A DNA stretch of 64,000 nucleotides, taken from positions 27,357,945 through 27,421,944 of the forward strand of contig NC_067135.1 of assembly GCF_021347895.1 (NCBI RefSeq). The letters are read 5' to 3'. Numbering within the stretch: position 1 is the stretch's first letter; every line of letters begins with the position of its first letter. Positions 1-10,474 of the stretch are shown one piece after another. The notes beneath the pieces were generated by a model that made no database searches, was not told where the DNA came from, and saw only the letters and a list, made by a program, of their open reading frames with translations. A program made the position numbers and the translations under genes. The DNA is from Acanthochromis polyacanthus. Its lineage: Eukaryota; Chordata; Actinopteri; Pomacentridae.

Positions 1-236
1 GTCACTCACATGAGAGAGATGGGACAACCTGGCTCACAAGAACGCTGCAGTAAATTCTTTTTACACCTTCACACTAGTAGAGTATTGTAAATAATGATAT
101 TTTTGGCAAGGAACAGCACTTTTTCAAAATTGCAAATAAATGGGAGAGATACCAGCTTAATAGGGTTAACATGTTAGGGACTCAAGACTGATCCATAATG
201 CATCTGGTTTATTCATGAACCAGTTAGTCATCATTT

Positions 237-770
237 TTAATTGGGCTGACCAGTAGTAGAATCGGAAATTAGGGAAAGAGAGACTAGTTCCTTTGGTTTA
301 GTGAGTTTTGAAAGTCTAACCCTCTGTTGTTTATTATTCCAGATATACTGGGAGATGCTAGTGTTCAGAGATTTAAAGAATACAGAGAACAAGTAGCACT
401 GAAGATTTTGAAATAAATCATTTGAGGAAGAACATTCATTTTTATAACATTGACTCTCCCAAAGAGGGAAGTAGGTAAAGATGACCACTTCTTTAAATCG
501 CCCTTGATTTTCTGAGTTAAAGGGAAGTAATTATTCACGAATAGGTCAGTTAAATCAGAGGTGAGAAAAATACAGCCCCTGGGAAAACCTTCGGATAACA
601 AGATGTTTGTACTGAGATTTTCTACTGGGTCTGAATAAAGAGTTTTGATTATCTTAATGAAAGGTAGGAAGTGATGTTAGATTCCACCTTTTGTGTGCTG
701 TAGAGGGAAGCATAAAAATCTTTAAATGTTCTGTTAATAGTAAGAGGTTCACATGAAGCATCACTGTCTG
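237..770 (-). mobile_element. L1-clade LINE remnant (reverse transcriptase C-terminal region)
   Basis: On the minus strand two overlapping frames read like the region after the RT core of vertebrate L1/Tx1-type LINEs. From 601 down: a stretch with LPTSLFGRVNVIKMNVLPQM. From about 400 down: FKSLNTSISQYIWNNKQQRV followed by RLSKLTKPKE. The two pieces are in different frames, so at least one frameshift is present. Further upstream on the minus strand (about 770-660) a short FKDFYASLYST-like stretch belongs well before the catalytic domain, so the middle of the ORF, including the catalytic motif, has been deleted. This is a dead fragment. The L1 clade is assigned from residue pattern only; the subfamily is not determined. 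Confidence 0.7.
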
Positions 771-885
771 ACGTCCTTATCCTGTTAATTAAGCGGACAA
801 GAATTTGTTTTTTTAAATGATAAGAGAGTAATTGATCAGGTTTATGATCTGGCTATAGGAACTGGAAAAAAAGCCATTGAGACAG

Positions 886-1639
886 AAGGGAGGTTTTCAG
901 GACATGCAAAGTCTGAGCAGCACAAGTGGAGGGACTATCAGAGCTGTTAAAACTGATGCAACACTGTCACATGTCCTTACCAAAGACCACAGGAAACAAG
1001 GACAAGAAAATCAGGAAGTGCTGTTACTGACAGTGACTCAAAACATAACCCAGAGATTTTAAATGACAGGAAACTAAACCACTTTTATTACATGTGACTG
1101 ATCTGGAATAGAATAGAATAGCTTTATGTCATTGTACACAAAAATCTTACAACAAAATGAGTGGGAGCTTCTCCCCATAGTGATCTTAAAAAATACAAAT
1201 ATGCAATATGCATGGCATAATAAAAGTAACAAATAGAAAAAACAATAAAGGTCTGCATGAACACGCTCATGTTGCACTGTCCCATGTTTGACCAGGAGAA
1301 AGTAGTCCAGAAGTATCCGTGGGGGTCACTCCTGTAGGATCTCCTCTCAACCTCCTGAAGTCCATCAGCATCTCTTTAGTTTTGTTGTTGTTCAATATAA
1401 GGTTTTTGTGTGAGCACCATGCCAGGAGCCTCTGATGAGACCCACCACTATTGTGCTGACTGTAAATGTGACGATGATGTTTGGGTGGTGGGAGGGGATG
1501 CAGTCATATGTGTACAAATCATACAGGAAGGAGCTCAGTGTGGCACTATGTGATAAGTTATGCTTTAAAATAGTTGCCTTCGATTTAATTTTATCTCAGG
1601 TTGAAAACTACAAGATTAACTACTGTTTCAGTATATATT
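886..1639. other. No gene seen; retroposon 3' tail at about 1106-1140
   Basis: No convincing coding sequence. A short GAATAGAATAGAATAG run followed by CTTTATGTCATTGTACA resembles the 3' tails left by non-LTR elements in fish genomes. The rest looks like ordinary AT-rich intergenic sequence. Confidence 0.5.
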
Positions 1640-2015
1640 TTCTGTACCGCCCGGCAGTGTTTACATTTTTAGTTCCTAGTCGGACCAGTTTAAGGGACGG
1701 ATCAGTTCGAGCAACAGCAGGGAAATCATAAACGAGTCTTCTTCATAACGGAGTTTGGTCAAATCTTTGTCTTCTTACAGACTTAAATGGAGGAAAACGT
1801 AAGGAAATAAAACTGAGGAAGAAAAGTGAACAAAAGACAAAACATCAATCGTCAACAAGACTTCTGGAGTTTCCCTTCTTTACGCTGTTAACTATATGTC
1901 TGGCTGTACAAAGTTGACGTCGTACTACGAGGGCAGAATAGTAAGAAGACAGTAATACACCAACTTCCACACGAAGTAGTTCAACTCTCACATCGATTTC
2001 ATCGTTGCTTCTTCA
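1640..2015 (+). other. Possible 5' LTR/leader of the BEL/Pao element
   Basis: This stretch lies directly upstream of the BEL/Pao gag remnant and contains no ORF. It could be the leader or LTR of that element, but I could not identify LTR ends, a primer-binding site or a direct repeat downstream. The assignment rests on position alone. Confidence 0.3.
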
Positions 2016-3063
2016 TTGTCATCAAATACCAAGATGGATAAATGGTGTAACACAGAAGAAACACATCAGTCTTTGGGGACGAGATCCATCATCCAATCAA
2101 GTAGCAAATCATCATCTACAAGCTCTGCAGCACTCAAAGCCCGTGCAAGAGCCGAGGCTGCTCGCATGCAGGCTTCATTCGCTAAGAAAGAGGCAGAAAT
2201 GATGGTTGAAGAAGCCACATTAAAGGCAAAAATGCACATTCTAAAGAAAGAAAAGGATGCAGCTACGGCCACCGCAGAAGAGGCAGTGTTTGTGGCTGCC
2301 GTGGAAAATGCTGAGATAAGCTCTCACCAAGACATCGACTTACCATTCTCACCATCCAATGCTGCACAGCGGACGAGTGAGTACGTCTTGCAACACAACT
2401 GTGGTGCATCGGAACACGTATCTATGTATACATGTTCACAACGTGCAGCGGACAAAGTTGGACAAGAAATGACAAACCTCAGAATCGATAATGAAGATAC
2501 TTACCTGCAAGCAGCTCCGAGAGATGTGAACTCCCAACGGTCAGGGAACACCACACAACGTACTCCTGGAATCATTCCTCCTGAGCCAACACAGAGAAAG
2601 AGAGATTTAGATCCACAAGCAAATTCATCTTACCTGCGACAGCCTGCACAGCAGAGGTGGGATCCTGTTGACTCTTTAAAGCGGACAGCAGCCACACCAG
2701 ATGTTACAAGGTACCTAATGCGAAGAGAAGTGGTCACATCTGGGTTAGTGGAGTTTGATGACCATGCAGAGAATTATTGGGTGTGGAAAACCTCCTTTCA
2801 AAGCGTTATAGATTAACTCGCCTTAGCTCCAAGAGAAGAGTTAGACGTCTTGATTAAATGGCTCAGGCCAGCGTCTAAAGAACAAGCAAAAAGAATCCGA
2901 GTCATACACAGCCACAACTCAGCTGAAGGACTAAACATGGTTTGGCAAAGGCTAGAGGAGACCTATGGAACCTCAGAGGCAGTTGAACATTCATTCCTGA
3001 AAAGGATTGAGGATTTCCCCAGAATCTCAAACAGGGACAATGTGAAATTGAGAGAGCTTGGAG
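2016..3063 (+). pseudogene. BEL/Pao LTR-retrotransposon gag remnant
   Basis: A 266-codon ORF runs from 2016 to a TAA at 2814-2816, and the same frame continues to about 3063. The N-terminal half is an Ala/Lys/Glu-rich predicted coiled coil (about residues 40-95, ARAEAARMQASFAKKEAEMM). The C-terminal part, spanning the stop, reads LVEFDDHAENYWVWKTSFQ, then EELDVLIKWLRPASKEQAKR, then VWQRLEETYG and RISNRDNVKLRELG. This is the DUF1759-type gag domain of BEL/Pao elements, which ends here abruptly where the usual protein would go on. The in-frame stop within the domain and the break at 3063 show it is inactive. Family assignment is by recognition of the W-x2-F and YG motifs and their spacing. Confidence 0.75.
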
Positions 3064-3121
3064 AAACGAAGCCCAACGGATCATAGAGGCTCTGTACCAT
3101 TGAGAGGAGGCCTCTTTTCGT
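3064..3121 (-). pseudogene. Inverted shard of BEL/Pao pol
   Basis: Read on the minus strand these 58 bases encode FTKRGLLSMVQSLYDPLGFV, the short conserved stretch between the RT/RNase H region and the rest of pol in BEL/Pao elements (R-G-L-L-S ... YDPLG). It is in the opposite orientation to the gag piece immediately to its left and is directly followed on the right by gypsy-derived minisatellite sequence. It probably marks an inversion/deletion breakpoint inside an old BEL copy. Confidence 0.6.
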
Positions 3122-3127
3122 GAATGG

Positions 3128-3562
3128 ACGGCGGCGGCGAACACACTCTGAGGGCCGCCTGGGACGGCGGCTGCGAACACACTCTGAGGGCCGCCTGGGA
3201 CGGCGGCGGCGAACACACTCTGAGGGCCGCCTGGGACGGCGGCGGCGAACACACTCTGAGGGCCGCCTGGGACGGCGGCGGCGAACACACTCTGAGGGCC
3301 GCCTGGGACGGCGGCGGCGAACACACTCGGAGGGCCGCCTGGAGCGACGGCCGCGAACACACTCGGAGGGCCGCCTGGAGCGACGGCCGCGAACACACTC
3401 GGAGGGCCGCCTGGAGCGACGGCCGCGAACACACTCGGAGGGCCGCCTGGAGCGACGGCCGCGAACACACTCGGAGGGCCGCCTGGAGCGACGGCCGCGA
3501 ACACACTCGGAGGGCCGTCTGGAGCGACGGCCGCGAAGACACTCGGAGGGCCGTCTGGAGCG
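3128..3562. repeat. Minisatellite, 36-bp unit, 12 copies
   Basis: Twelve head-to-tail copies of a 36-bp GC-rich unit containing GAACACACTC and GAGGGCCGCCTGG. The first copies (to about 3330) carry GACGGCGGCGGC, the later ones GAGCGACGGCCGC, so the array contains two internally homogenised blocks. Because the unit is a multiple of three and lacks stops, several frames stay open across it. In the minus-strand frame it reads as a 12-residue VAPGGPPSVFAA-type repeat that is continuous with the gypsy gag-like sequence. Confidence 0.9.
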
Positions 3563-3574
3563 ACAGCTGCGACA

Positions 3575-3900
3575 GAGGTGGAGTCGACAGCGTCGACCCG
3601 CTCGGAGACGGAGGCTGCTGCGGAGGCGGCGTCGACCCGCTCAGGAACCAAGGCTGAGGTGGCGGCGTCGACCCGCTCAGGAACCAAGGCTGAGGTGGCG
3701 GCGTCGACCCCCTCAGGAACCAAGGCGTAGGCTGAGGTGGCGGCGTCGACCCCCTCAGGAACCAAGGCGTAGGCTGAGGTGGCGGCGTCGACCCCCTCAG
3801 GAACCAAGGCGTAGGCGTCAGAGGCGGTGTCGACCCGCTTTGGAACATAGGCGTCCGAGGCGGTGTCCACCCGCTCTGGAACGGGTGGACACCGCTAGTC
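3575..3900. repeat. Minisatellite, 33-42-bp units (second block)
   Basis: Copies of a unit built on GTCGACCC(G/C)CTCAGGAACC with AAGGCTGAGGTGGCG follow the 36-bp array. Unit length steps between about 33 and 42 bp by presence or absence of GCGTAGGCT. On the minus strand this gives VDAATSAYALVPEG-type 14-residue repeats, in frame with neighbouring gag-like sequence. Tandem Val-Pro-Glu repeats of this kind are familiar from repetitive gag-like ORFs of fish gypsy elements (recollection, not searched). Confidence 0.85.
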
Positions 3901-4468
3901 CCTAGAAGAAATAGTGACTGGAGAGGGCTGTGGATTCCTAGATCGAGAGGGCCGCTTCTCAGAACTGGGCTTGTATGCCAGTCTAGTTCCCTCAAAAGGA
4001 GATTTGTCGGTATCTCTGGCAGAGGGTTCAGGGGGGAAGCAATATATAGGATTTGGTGGTGGTGGTGTCTGTGACAGAGTGGTGGCTGATTGAAAACTCA
4101 TGGTACCGGTCCAAATAGTACTCGGAGGGGTAATTGACTGAATGGTTCCCAGAGCGGATGAGTTATGAGAAGTGTGAGTGGCAGAAATGGGCTTGGTCAT
4201 GTATTTCAAAGGAGTGTTCATAAATTCCAAAATATGGTCTGGAAGGTGGCTCATTAGCCAGGGCATCCGAGAGGCCACCCGGCGACCCCGAGAAGCAAGA
4301 TCCTCTTAAAGGCTTTGTCCATAGGCACTTCTCCACTCACTCCATAAATTAAACAAGGTGTCATAATATTCCAAATTCTCTTTGGAAGAAAAAAAACGGC
4401 TAGGGATTCAGGGAAAGGAGGTGTGACTGTCTGTCGGCCTGCTGGGTTCAGTTCTGGCCGGTTCATTC

Positions 4469-5090
4469 TGTCACGCAACGGGGCCGGTGAACCCAAGCAG
4501 CAGGCAGACAGACAGATAGAGGAGTAAAATAAGGTTTATTAAAGAAAATGACAAAACACAACTATAGTGACAGGAACTAAGGCAGCGAGAAAAAAAACAA
4601 ATAAACTAGGGCTGTGATCCTTCAGGACAAAAATATAACAAGGCTGAGGAGAAGTACTTACGAACAGAGAAACTCAAACAAAGGGGCAAACATAAATTGA
4701 GGTAATCCAAGGGTAGAGTCCAGGGGGGAAAATCCAAGAAGGGAAAAGGCAGAAAGGGTCCAAAAATATGTGTAGTCCAGGAGGGGAACAGAGGCAATGG
4801 CGGTGTGTCATGGCAAACAATGAACCGGCAAAGACTGAAGGAAAATGGCAGAGCTTAAATAACAAGGGAAGGGACCAGGTGAATTGGATTGGGCTGATTG
4901 CCACAGCTGAGAGTGATGAAGTAATCAAGTGACAGAGCCAAGGGACAAGCGACAGGGAGAGAGACAGAAGAGGAAGACGACAGACAGAGGGAGACAAACA
5001 CACAAACCAAAACACACACAGACGGTCAAAATTTGAGAAAAGGGAGGAAAGGTGGAAAACAAAGGCAAAAGCCAGACCATAACCATGACA
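4469..5090 (-). repeat. Ty3/gypsy-type LTR (622 bp)
   Basis: On the minus strand it begins TGTCATGGTT (5090) and ends GCGTGACA (4469), giving the inverted ends TGTCA...TGACA. The minus strand contains AATAAA near 4535 just before a T-rich stretch, in the place expected for the R region. A related, shorter copy lies at 10475-10850 in the same orientation. Flanking target duplication cannot be tested because the internal region beyond 3121 is lost. Confidence 0.65.
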
Positions 5091-5204
5091 ATCTAGAATC
5101 TGATTGGTGGATGACTTATGTTGCTCAGATGTACAATGATATTTCCAATCAGTAAGTTCCACAATACATTTAACATGTGATTTATTTCAGTTTTCAGAAC
5201 TTCA

Positions 5205-6651
5205 TGATGCTTCGTCTAAACCATGGACTCAGCTCAGTTCCTTCACAGCTTTAGTTTTCCTTCTTCTAACACAAAACTGTTCAGGTAACTGACACACACC
5301 ATCAAAATGTACATTTAAATACAAAGATGATTAAATATGGAAGCTGCTCAGTGACATCTTGTAGAAGAACATTCTAAAATATGTTTCCTCAACAAAAAGT
5401 CAACTAGTAGTCATTTGTTTCCTCACATGCTTCCCTTTAAAAGCTGTAAAAATCCCAACCTGCTTTTCTCCAGGTCTTTCCCAGGTGGTCGGTCCGTCTC
5501 AGCCGGTCCTGGCAATGGTTGGTGATGACGTTCTTTTGTCTTGTCGGCTGGAACCTGCTATTGATGCTTCAGGCATGTCTGTGGTGTGGTCCAGAGAAGA
5601 CCTAGACCCTCGATATGTCTACGTGTGGCGGGCTGGAGAGGAACTGGAAAGTTCAAAACATCCTGCTTATAAAGGAAGAACATCATTGTTATTTAGTAAA
5701 CTAGAGTTTGGAGACGTTTCACTGAAACTCTCCAAAGTGAAACCGTCTGATGAGGGAAAATACAGATGCTTCATTCCTACTCTGGGTCGAGGAGCTACTG
5801 TTGAACTGGTTGTTGGTGAGTTAATACTGAAAGTTCAAGACTCAGATATTTGGGGTTTGTCAGGTTTTCTAAACATATTTCTGTGTATGATCAGGGGCCT
5901 ATTTCACGAAGCAGGTTTTACAAACTCCGAGTTTCTTCCGCAACTCTGAGTTGATCTACTCTGAGATAGAAAACTCTGAGTTTTCGGTTTCACAACGGCT
6001 GATATGAGTTGGGTTAATTAACTCGGAGTAGGTTGACCCGGAGTTACGCGCGTGCACCGCAACTCTGAAAAGACAGCATCAATGGAACCCCGATTTGACG
6101 AGTCACCATGGAAATGGGGAAGCGAAAGGCTGCGTTTTTGAACTGAAAGTTTTTAACGCGCTCATATGGCGAGTTTGATCACGTTTTTAGAAAGAAGTGC
6201 AACACCGCTGCAGCTGTAAAAGAGAGAGAGACGGCGTGGAGAACACTGCTGCCCGGATCAATGCGTAAGTTTAAATGTATTCCTTTGTAATCGTAATAAT
6301 ATTAGAGGGAATAACTGTCTGAATGGCAGCCTAATAAGTTATTTCATTTAGGTGAAATCCCGACGGGGCAGCAGCTTAAGATGAAATATAAAAACATTGT
6401 TCAAACAGGTCAGACCTCGGCATTATTTCATGGAGGTACTTCATGTTGATCATGTTTTACATTGTAAAGTAGCCTAAATATTAAGTGACTGTTTGACTGT
6501 GCAGTTGTTTTATCCACACATAGCCTAAATGTCTGCATCCATATCATGTCCTGTTAAATAATTAAGCCTATTTAAACTAACACAGACTTCTGCTCAGCCA
6601 ACAGAAAGAAAGCAGATGCCTGTAAAACAGTGGTATAAAAGGTCATGGATG

Positions 6652-6701
<50 letters not shown>

Positions 6702-9118
6702 TCTTGTAATTGTAAGTAGTCAACACTCCAAAGATTTATCCAAATGGTAGTTTAAGTTTACTGAAACATGTCACTGATCAAGGATGAAACTGTGTCTGCT
6801 GCCTTTACAGAGGGGGATCCAGAAAGGCATAAAGAGGTATGTTACTGATAGTTCTCTTCTCATTCAGATTTTGGGTGGAATATAGAGTGTGACATTTAGC
6901 CTACACATTCTCATCCTTTTTAACAGAGCATGGCTGGACAGCAGCAGGATGGTTCCTCAGCTTCCACTGCAGTGAGATGGATGTTCAGGAAACACCAGAG
7001 CTTCAGTCTGTGGAATTCATGTGTAACTGTATAATTTAATGTCCTCTGTGCATTCCCAGTTATCAATAAAACAGATTTACAAACTGCATTTGCTGAGAAA
7101 AATACAAAAAAACAGATTAGGAGGGCAGATCTGGAAATTGAAATACTGGAGCACAAGTTAGAGGTGGTGATGGTCACAGGTGAATTATGTTAACTACTGG
7201 AACATTAACTGAACTATCTTTTATTTGTAGGGAATAAAGAAGACCAAATGAAATGTGTATCATGTCTTTATTTGCTGTGGTGGTGATGATGATGACTTAA
7301 ACTCTAAAGTGATTATTGCATACGGTGTCTCTGACTGCTCTGCTGTCCTGGATAGCTGCAGGTGGATGGGCTCATCATCTGGGTCTTCAGTTTGTAGGGC
7401 AGGGTGTTGCTCTCCTCTAATAGTGGTAATATTATGAAGAACAACACATGCCACAGTAATATCACAGGCCCTCTCAGGGGTCACCCTGAGGAGACGTAGG
7501 CTCTGGAAACGGGCTTTCAGCAGACCTATGGTCATCTCCACCCGGGCTCTGGTCCTGCAGTGAGTCCGGTTGAAGTTCTGTTGGGGCCCTGGTTCAGGGT
7601 CAGGGTATGAGGTCATCAGCCTGGGTTGTCATGGTAACCCCTGTCACCCAGCAGAAGGCCATCAAACTCTCCTGTAATGTATAGTGGATACATCAGAGCA
7701 TATTAAAGGAGGGAGACAAGAGAATTCTATTGTGAAAATCTTTATGCTGCTGACCACGCTGCAGTCTGTTGCTCAGGTTAGACTCTCCATAAATCCTGGA
7801 GTCATGAACAGACCCAGACCACGTGGCCTCCACATTAGAAATGATGTATGCAGCATCACATATGATCTGGACAGTGCAGAGAATGACAGATGTTGAACTA
7901 TGATGCAGTCTTTTACATTTAGAAGCAGTAGTCAGTCTACCTGTAACCTACCTGCACATTTATGCTGTGAATGGACTTCCCGTTCATGATGTGAGGGAGC
8001 TGTGATGGGGATGTGTGTGCATCTATGCACCCAATCACACTGGGAAATCCTAAAAGAAATTAAAATGACTAATCCCAGTCTGAGGCTGCAGCACAATGTC
8101 ATTAACAGAATATGATTTAAAATGAATTTAACAGATCTCTACATCATTCACCTGCAATCCCATGGATCCTCCTTGATGCTCTGACAGGTTTATGTCCAGG
8201 AAAACCACAATGACGAGTAAAAGTTGTTTCAGAGCCAGGAAAACTTTTCTGACTGTCCTGCATACAGTTGTCTTACTGTAGTGCTCTGCATCTCCGACAT
8301 CATATAAAAACTTCCATTTGCAAAGAACCGCAGCGCAACACACAATATCTGCTGGATGTGAGAGCATGACTGGTTGGTAATGTAAATGTAAGGACAGATT
8401 AGGTTGTTTATGTAGATTATGGACTTGAAGCGATTACGAAACGGTACCGCTCAAACCGATAATTGTCCGGAAATGCGAGAACATTTATGCTCGGTCTGAT
8501 AACAATCTACCGACGAATATTTAATTATCTGTGCAGTAATGCTGCTCCTTTATCCACTGGATCGTTAATAAAAGCTGTTCTACGCCAAAACTCGCTCGCT
8601 TACTGACTGAATGAATGAGGAAATGAAACAGCGTGTGTGGCTGAAAGAGGGCGGAGACGGAGAGAAACTCGAGGTTTTCTCAGATAAACCTGCTGGCGAC
8701 CAGGTTAGAGTCATAGAGTCTGTTACTGCGGTAACTGACCGAGAGTTGAAGTTACCCCTCTTTGTGAAACAGGCTCGAGTTACCCCGCATTCCCTGGTTA
8801 GAGTTACCTCGCTTCGTGAAATGGAAAACTCTGAGTTTCCCTCATTTCAGGGTTAACAAACTCAGAGTTTTCACTAAACCTGCTTCGTGAAATAGGCCCC
8901 AGAACAAAGACTGTAGGAATGAGTCAGTGCTCCAGTTTTAGGGTTTGTTTATGAGTGCAGGTCAGACAGAGTGAGAGATTTTACAGTCAGTTAACTGTTT
9001 GATCCACATTCCAGCAGTTGTTTCTCAGGTCGGTTGTTTCTTTGTAATCCACATCATCATCTCTGTGGAGGTGGTTTCCATTGTTCTGATGAAGTTAAAG
9101 CAGAACCTGAACCACTGA
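5205..9118 (+). CDS. Butyrophilin/MOG-like IgV membrane protein gene (3 exons; leader frameshifted)
   Basis: Exon 1 (about 5205-5283, donor GTAACT) holds a leader-like stretch, FTALVFLLLTQNCSG. Exon 2 (5474-5815, phase 1 at both ends, acceptor TTCTCCAG, donor GTGAGT) is a complete 114-residue IgV domain: Cys in VLLSCRLEP, Trp in VVWSRED, and DEGKYRCF with the second Cys. Exon 3 (9015-9118, acceptor CATTCCAG, phase 1) gives a hydrophobic transmembrane segment, VGCFFVIHIIISVEVVSIVL, a short basic tail and TGA. This matches the small IgV-TM members of the fish butyrophilin/MOG/B7-like family, surface proteins thought to bind receptors on immune cells. The only ATGs in exon 1 (5204/5207) are in another frame and hit TAG, so a 1-base indel separates the Met from the leader. 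It may be a pseudogene or an assembly error. Intron 2 contains a Harbinger transposon. The family is confident; the exact gene and function are not. Confidence 0.7.
6108..7190 (+). pseudogene. Harbinger Myb/SANT-like DNA-binding protein gene (broken)
   Basis: Exon-like segments occur in order on the plus strand. ATG at 6108 begins MEMGKRKAAFLN and then hits TGA; the same frame continues GEFDHVFRKKCNTAAAVKER up to a GTAAGT donor near 6265. About 6352-6407 reads TGQQLKMKYKNIVQTG, about 6600-6632 reads NRKKADACKTG, and about 7080-7165 holds a coiled-coil-like RRADLEIEILEHKLE. This is the second protein of PIF/Harbinger elements, which in active members binds the transposase and carries it to the nucleus and transposon ends. 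The stop near residue 13 and frameshifts in the last segment show decay. Confidence 0.75.
7260..8367 (-). pseudogene. HARBI1-like DDE transposase (broken)
   Basis: Reading the minus strand from 8367: YDVGDAEHYSKTTVCRTVRK (helix-turn-helix region), then GFPSVIGCIDAHTSPSQLPH (first catalytic Asp), SGSVHDSRIYGESN (second Asp), GEFDGLLLGDRGYHDNPG, and finally CRTRARVEMTIGLLKARFQS (catalytic Glu) with ACVVLHNITTIRGEQHP. All three DDE positions of the PIF/Harbinger nuclease can be seen, but they lie in different frames with intervening stops, for example a frameshift between DNPG and the last 118-codon ORF (7616-7260). Some breaks may be introns; others look like mutations. Confidence 0.85.
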
Positions 9119-10474
9119 AACTCCTCCTCTGCAGGAAAACTATACAAAGGCATCACAGCAGCAGCATTTTACAATCCAAAACTACTTTATAGCACCAGAA
9201 GGTTCAGTTTATACAGAATCAAAAAGGTTTTTGGTATCAGAGACCAAATATAATGAGAAACAATGGGATTGAATTCTTCAGTATGGGCATGCAGGGTTTG
9301 ATCTGAGCCTTACGGATTGGACACATACATGTCCTATTTGTCAACCCTAAAACAGGTTTTTGTGAGTTTCAGAATAACTTGTGGCTTAATTCAGATCTCC
9401 TTTAGGCAGCGTTTCTCTATTTAATTACAGATTCATGCAACCACCTGAAGTTTAAATGAACAATATTTGCCTCTTATCCACCAACCCTCAGTAGAAGCAC
9501 ATTGTCTGCATGTCCACATTTTATAGTTTTAAACATTGAAATCTCTCATTTACAATATAATTCAGACTCTTTGTTGTGGCTCCAGATTGCAGTCAGTTTT
9601 AAATCATCCTTCAGAAGAATATAGAACTAGACTGGAGTCCACTGTAGCAAACTGAACTGATTGGACAGTTTAAATTGAAGGAAATTTCTGTTGTTGATCA
9701 AACCATGGTGATAAAAAGATCAGAGTAAAGGTTACAAACCATTTCTAAATAGTTCCCAGGAGCCTGGAGGCCTCAATAACTGAAAACTACCAGGACTCTT
9801 CATGTCATTAGCTGTCCAACCAAACTGATAAAATGACAAAGTTCTGTTCAAGGTAACCAACAGTCCATTTAACAGAGTTTATCCAAGAAGCACTGAAGCT
9901 TCAACTCCAACCAAAAGGGCTTCTACAAAGTGCTGAACAAAGAGTCCAAAAAATGTTTATTGGAGAGATTTCATTTTGATTCATATATATATATATCTAA
10001 AACATGTTGCCACTTTGAATTCCAGAGTTATTGAGAGTATATTAATAGAAAAATGGTCATTTTTTCTTTTTAAAATAAAATCTACATTCTGATTCAACTA
10101 AAATGCATTATCAGTGATGTTTGCTCGTGACATGTCACAAATACATCTCTCATCAGCATATATTTCCCATTTGTTTTATTGCTTTACTGTTCATATGTTA
10201 GAAGATGCAGGATTCATCAACCTGGTAACCCAAAAATTAAGGAGAAATTTGAAGAATGATATTTTAAATCCTCAACCTCATCAAACATAACTGAGGATGC
10301 AGATTAGTTCTTGCTTCAGGTGAACTTTGTAGTTCCTTTAAAGACTCTCATGTCACAGTCTTGCTTGTAGGTTTCTTTCAGAACATTATTAAGAATGCAG
10401 TTTTACTTTAGAGGAATGGATGTTTCAGAGACAGAGTTGTAATTAAATGTGCAAACACTGAAGGTGTTAGAATT
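9119..10474. other. 3' UTR/intergenic sequence; no gene seen
   Basis: AT-rich sequence after the TGA of the IgV gene, presumably containing its 3' UTR. No ORF with recognisable features and no clear repeat family. No polyadenylation signal could be tied to the gene with confidence. Confidence 0.4.

Larger units (their letters stand above)
3122..4468 (-). pseudogene. Ty3/gypsy gag-like region with minisatellite expansion
   Basis: Downstream (minus strand) of the LTR at 4469-5090 are two frame-shifted ORFs. One (4496-4254) begins in the LTR edge and continues through ELNPAGRQTVTPPFPESLAV. The second (4278-3895) is Pro/Ser/Thr-rich. They run into the repetitive VPEG/VDAA segment at 3900-3120. 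Position directly after an LTR, the small Pro-rich composition and the frame continuity suggest a gag-like ORF of a Ty3/gypsy (possibly sushi-type) element, broken by frameshifts. No zinc knuckle, protease or pol is present, because the element stops at the BEL shard near 3121. Confidence 0.5.
5895..8899. mobile_element. PIF/Harbinger DNA transposon, full length (3,005 bp)
   Basis: Terminal inverted repeats start GGGCCTATTTCACGAAGCAG at 5895 and mirror it at 8899, with further subterminal CTCTGAGTT-type repeats at both ends. The ends are flanked by a direct CAG (5892-5894 and 8900-8902), a CWG-type 3-bp target duplication as known for fish Harbinger elements. Inside are the two genes typical of the superfamily: a plus-strand Myb/SANT-like gene and a minus-strand DDE transposase. 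Both are broken, so the copy is non-autonomous now. It lies in intron 2 of the IgV gene. A (TA)n(CA)n microsatellite is at 6655-6700. Confidence 0.9.

Noticed and set aside
1435..1731. 98-codon plus ORF upstream of the BEL gag
   Set aside because: No similarity to BEL leader peptides or to any protein I recognise; probably chance.
3120..3905. Plus-strand ORFs of 261 and 177 codons with Arg-rich or Gly/His-rich tandem repeats
   Set aside because: They exist only because the GC-rich minisatellite unit is a multiple of three without stops. They have no link to flanking coding sequence; the minus-strand frame is the one that continues into LTR-linked sequence.
8611..8856. 81-codon plus ORF near the right end of the Harbinger element
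   Set aside because: Lies in subterminal repeat sequence of the transposon and has no motif.
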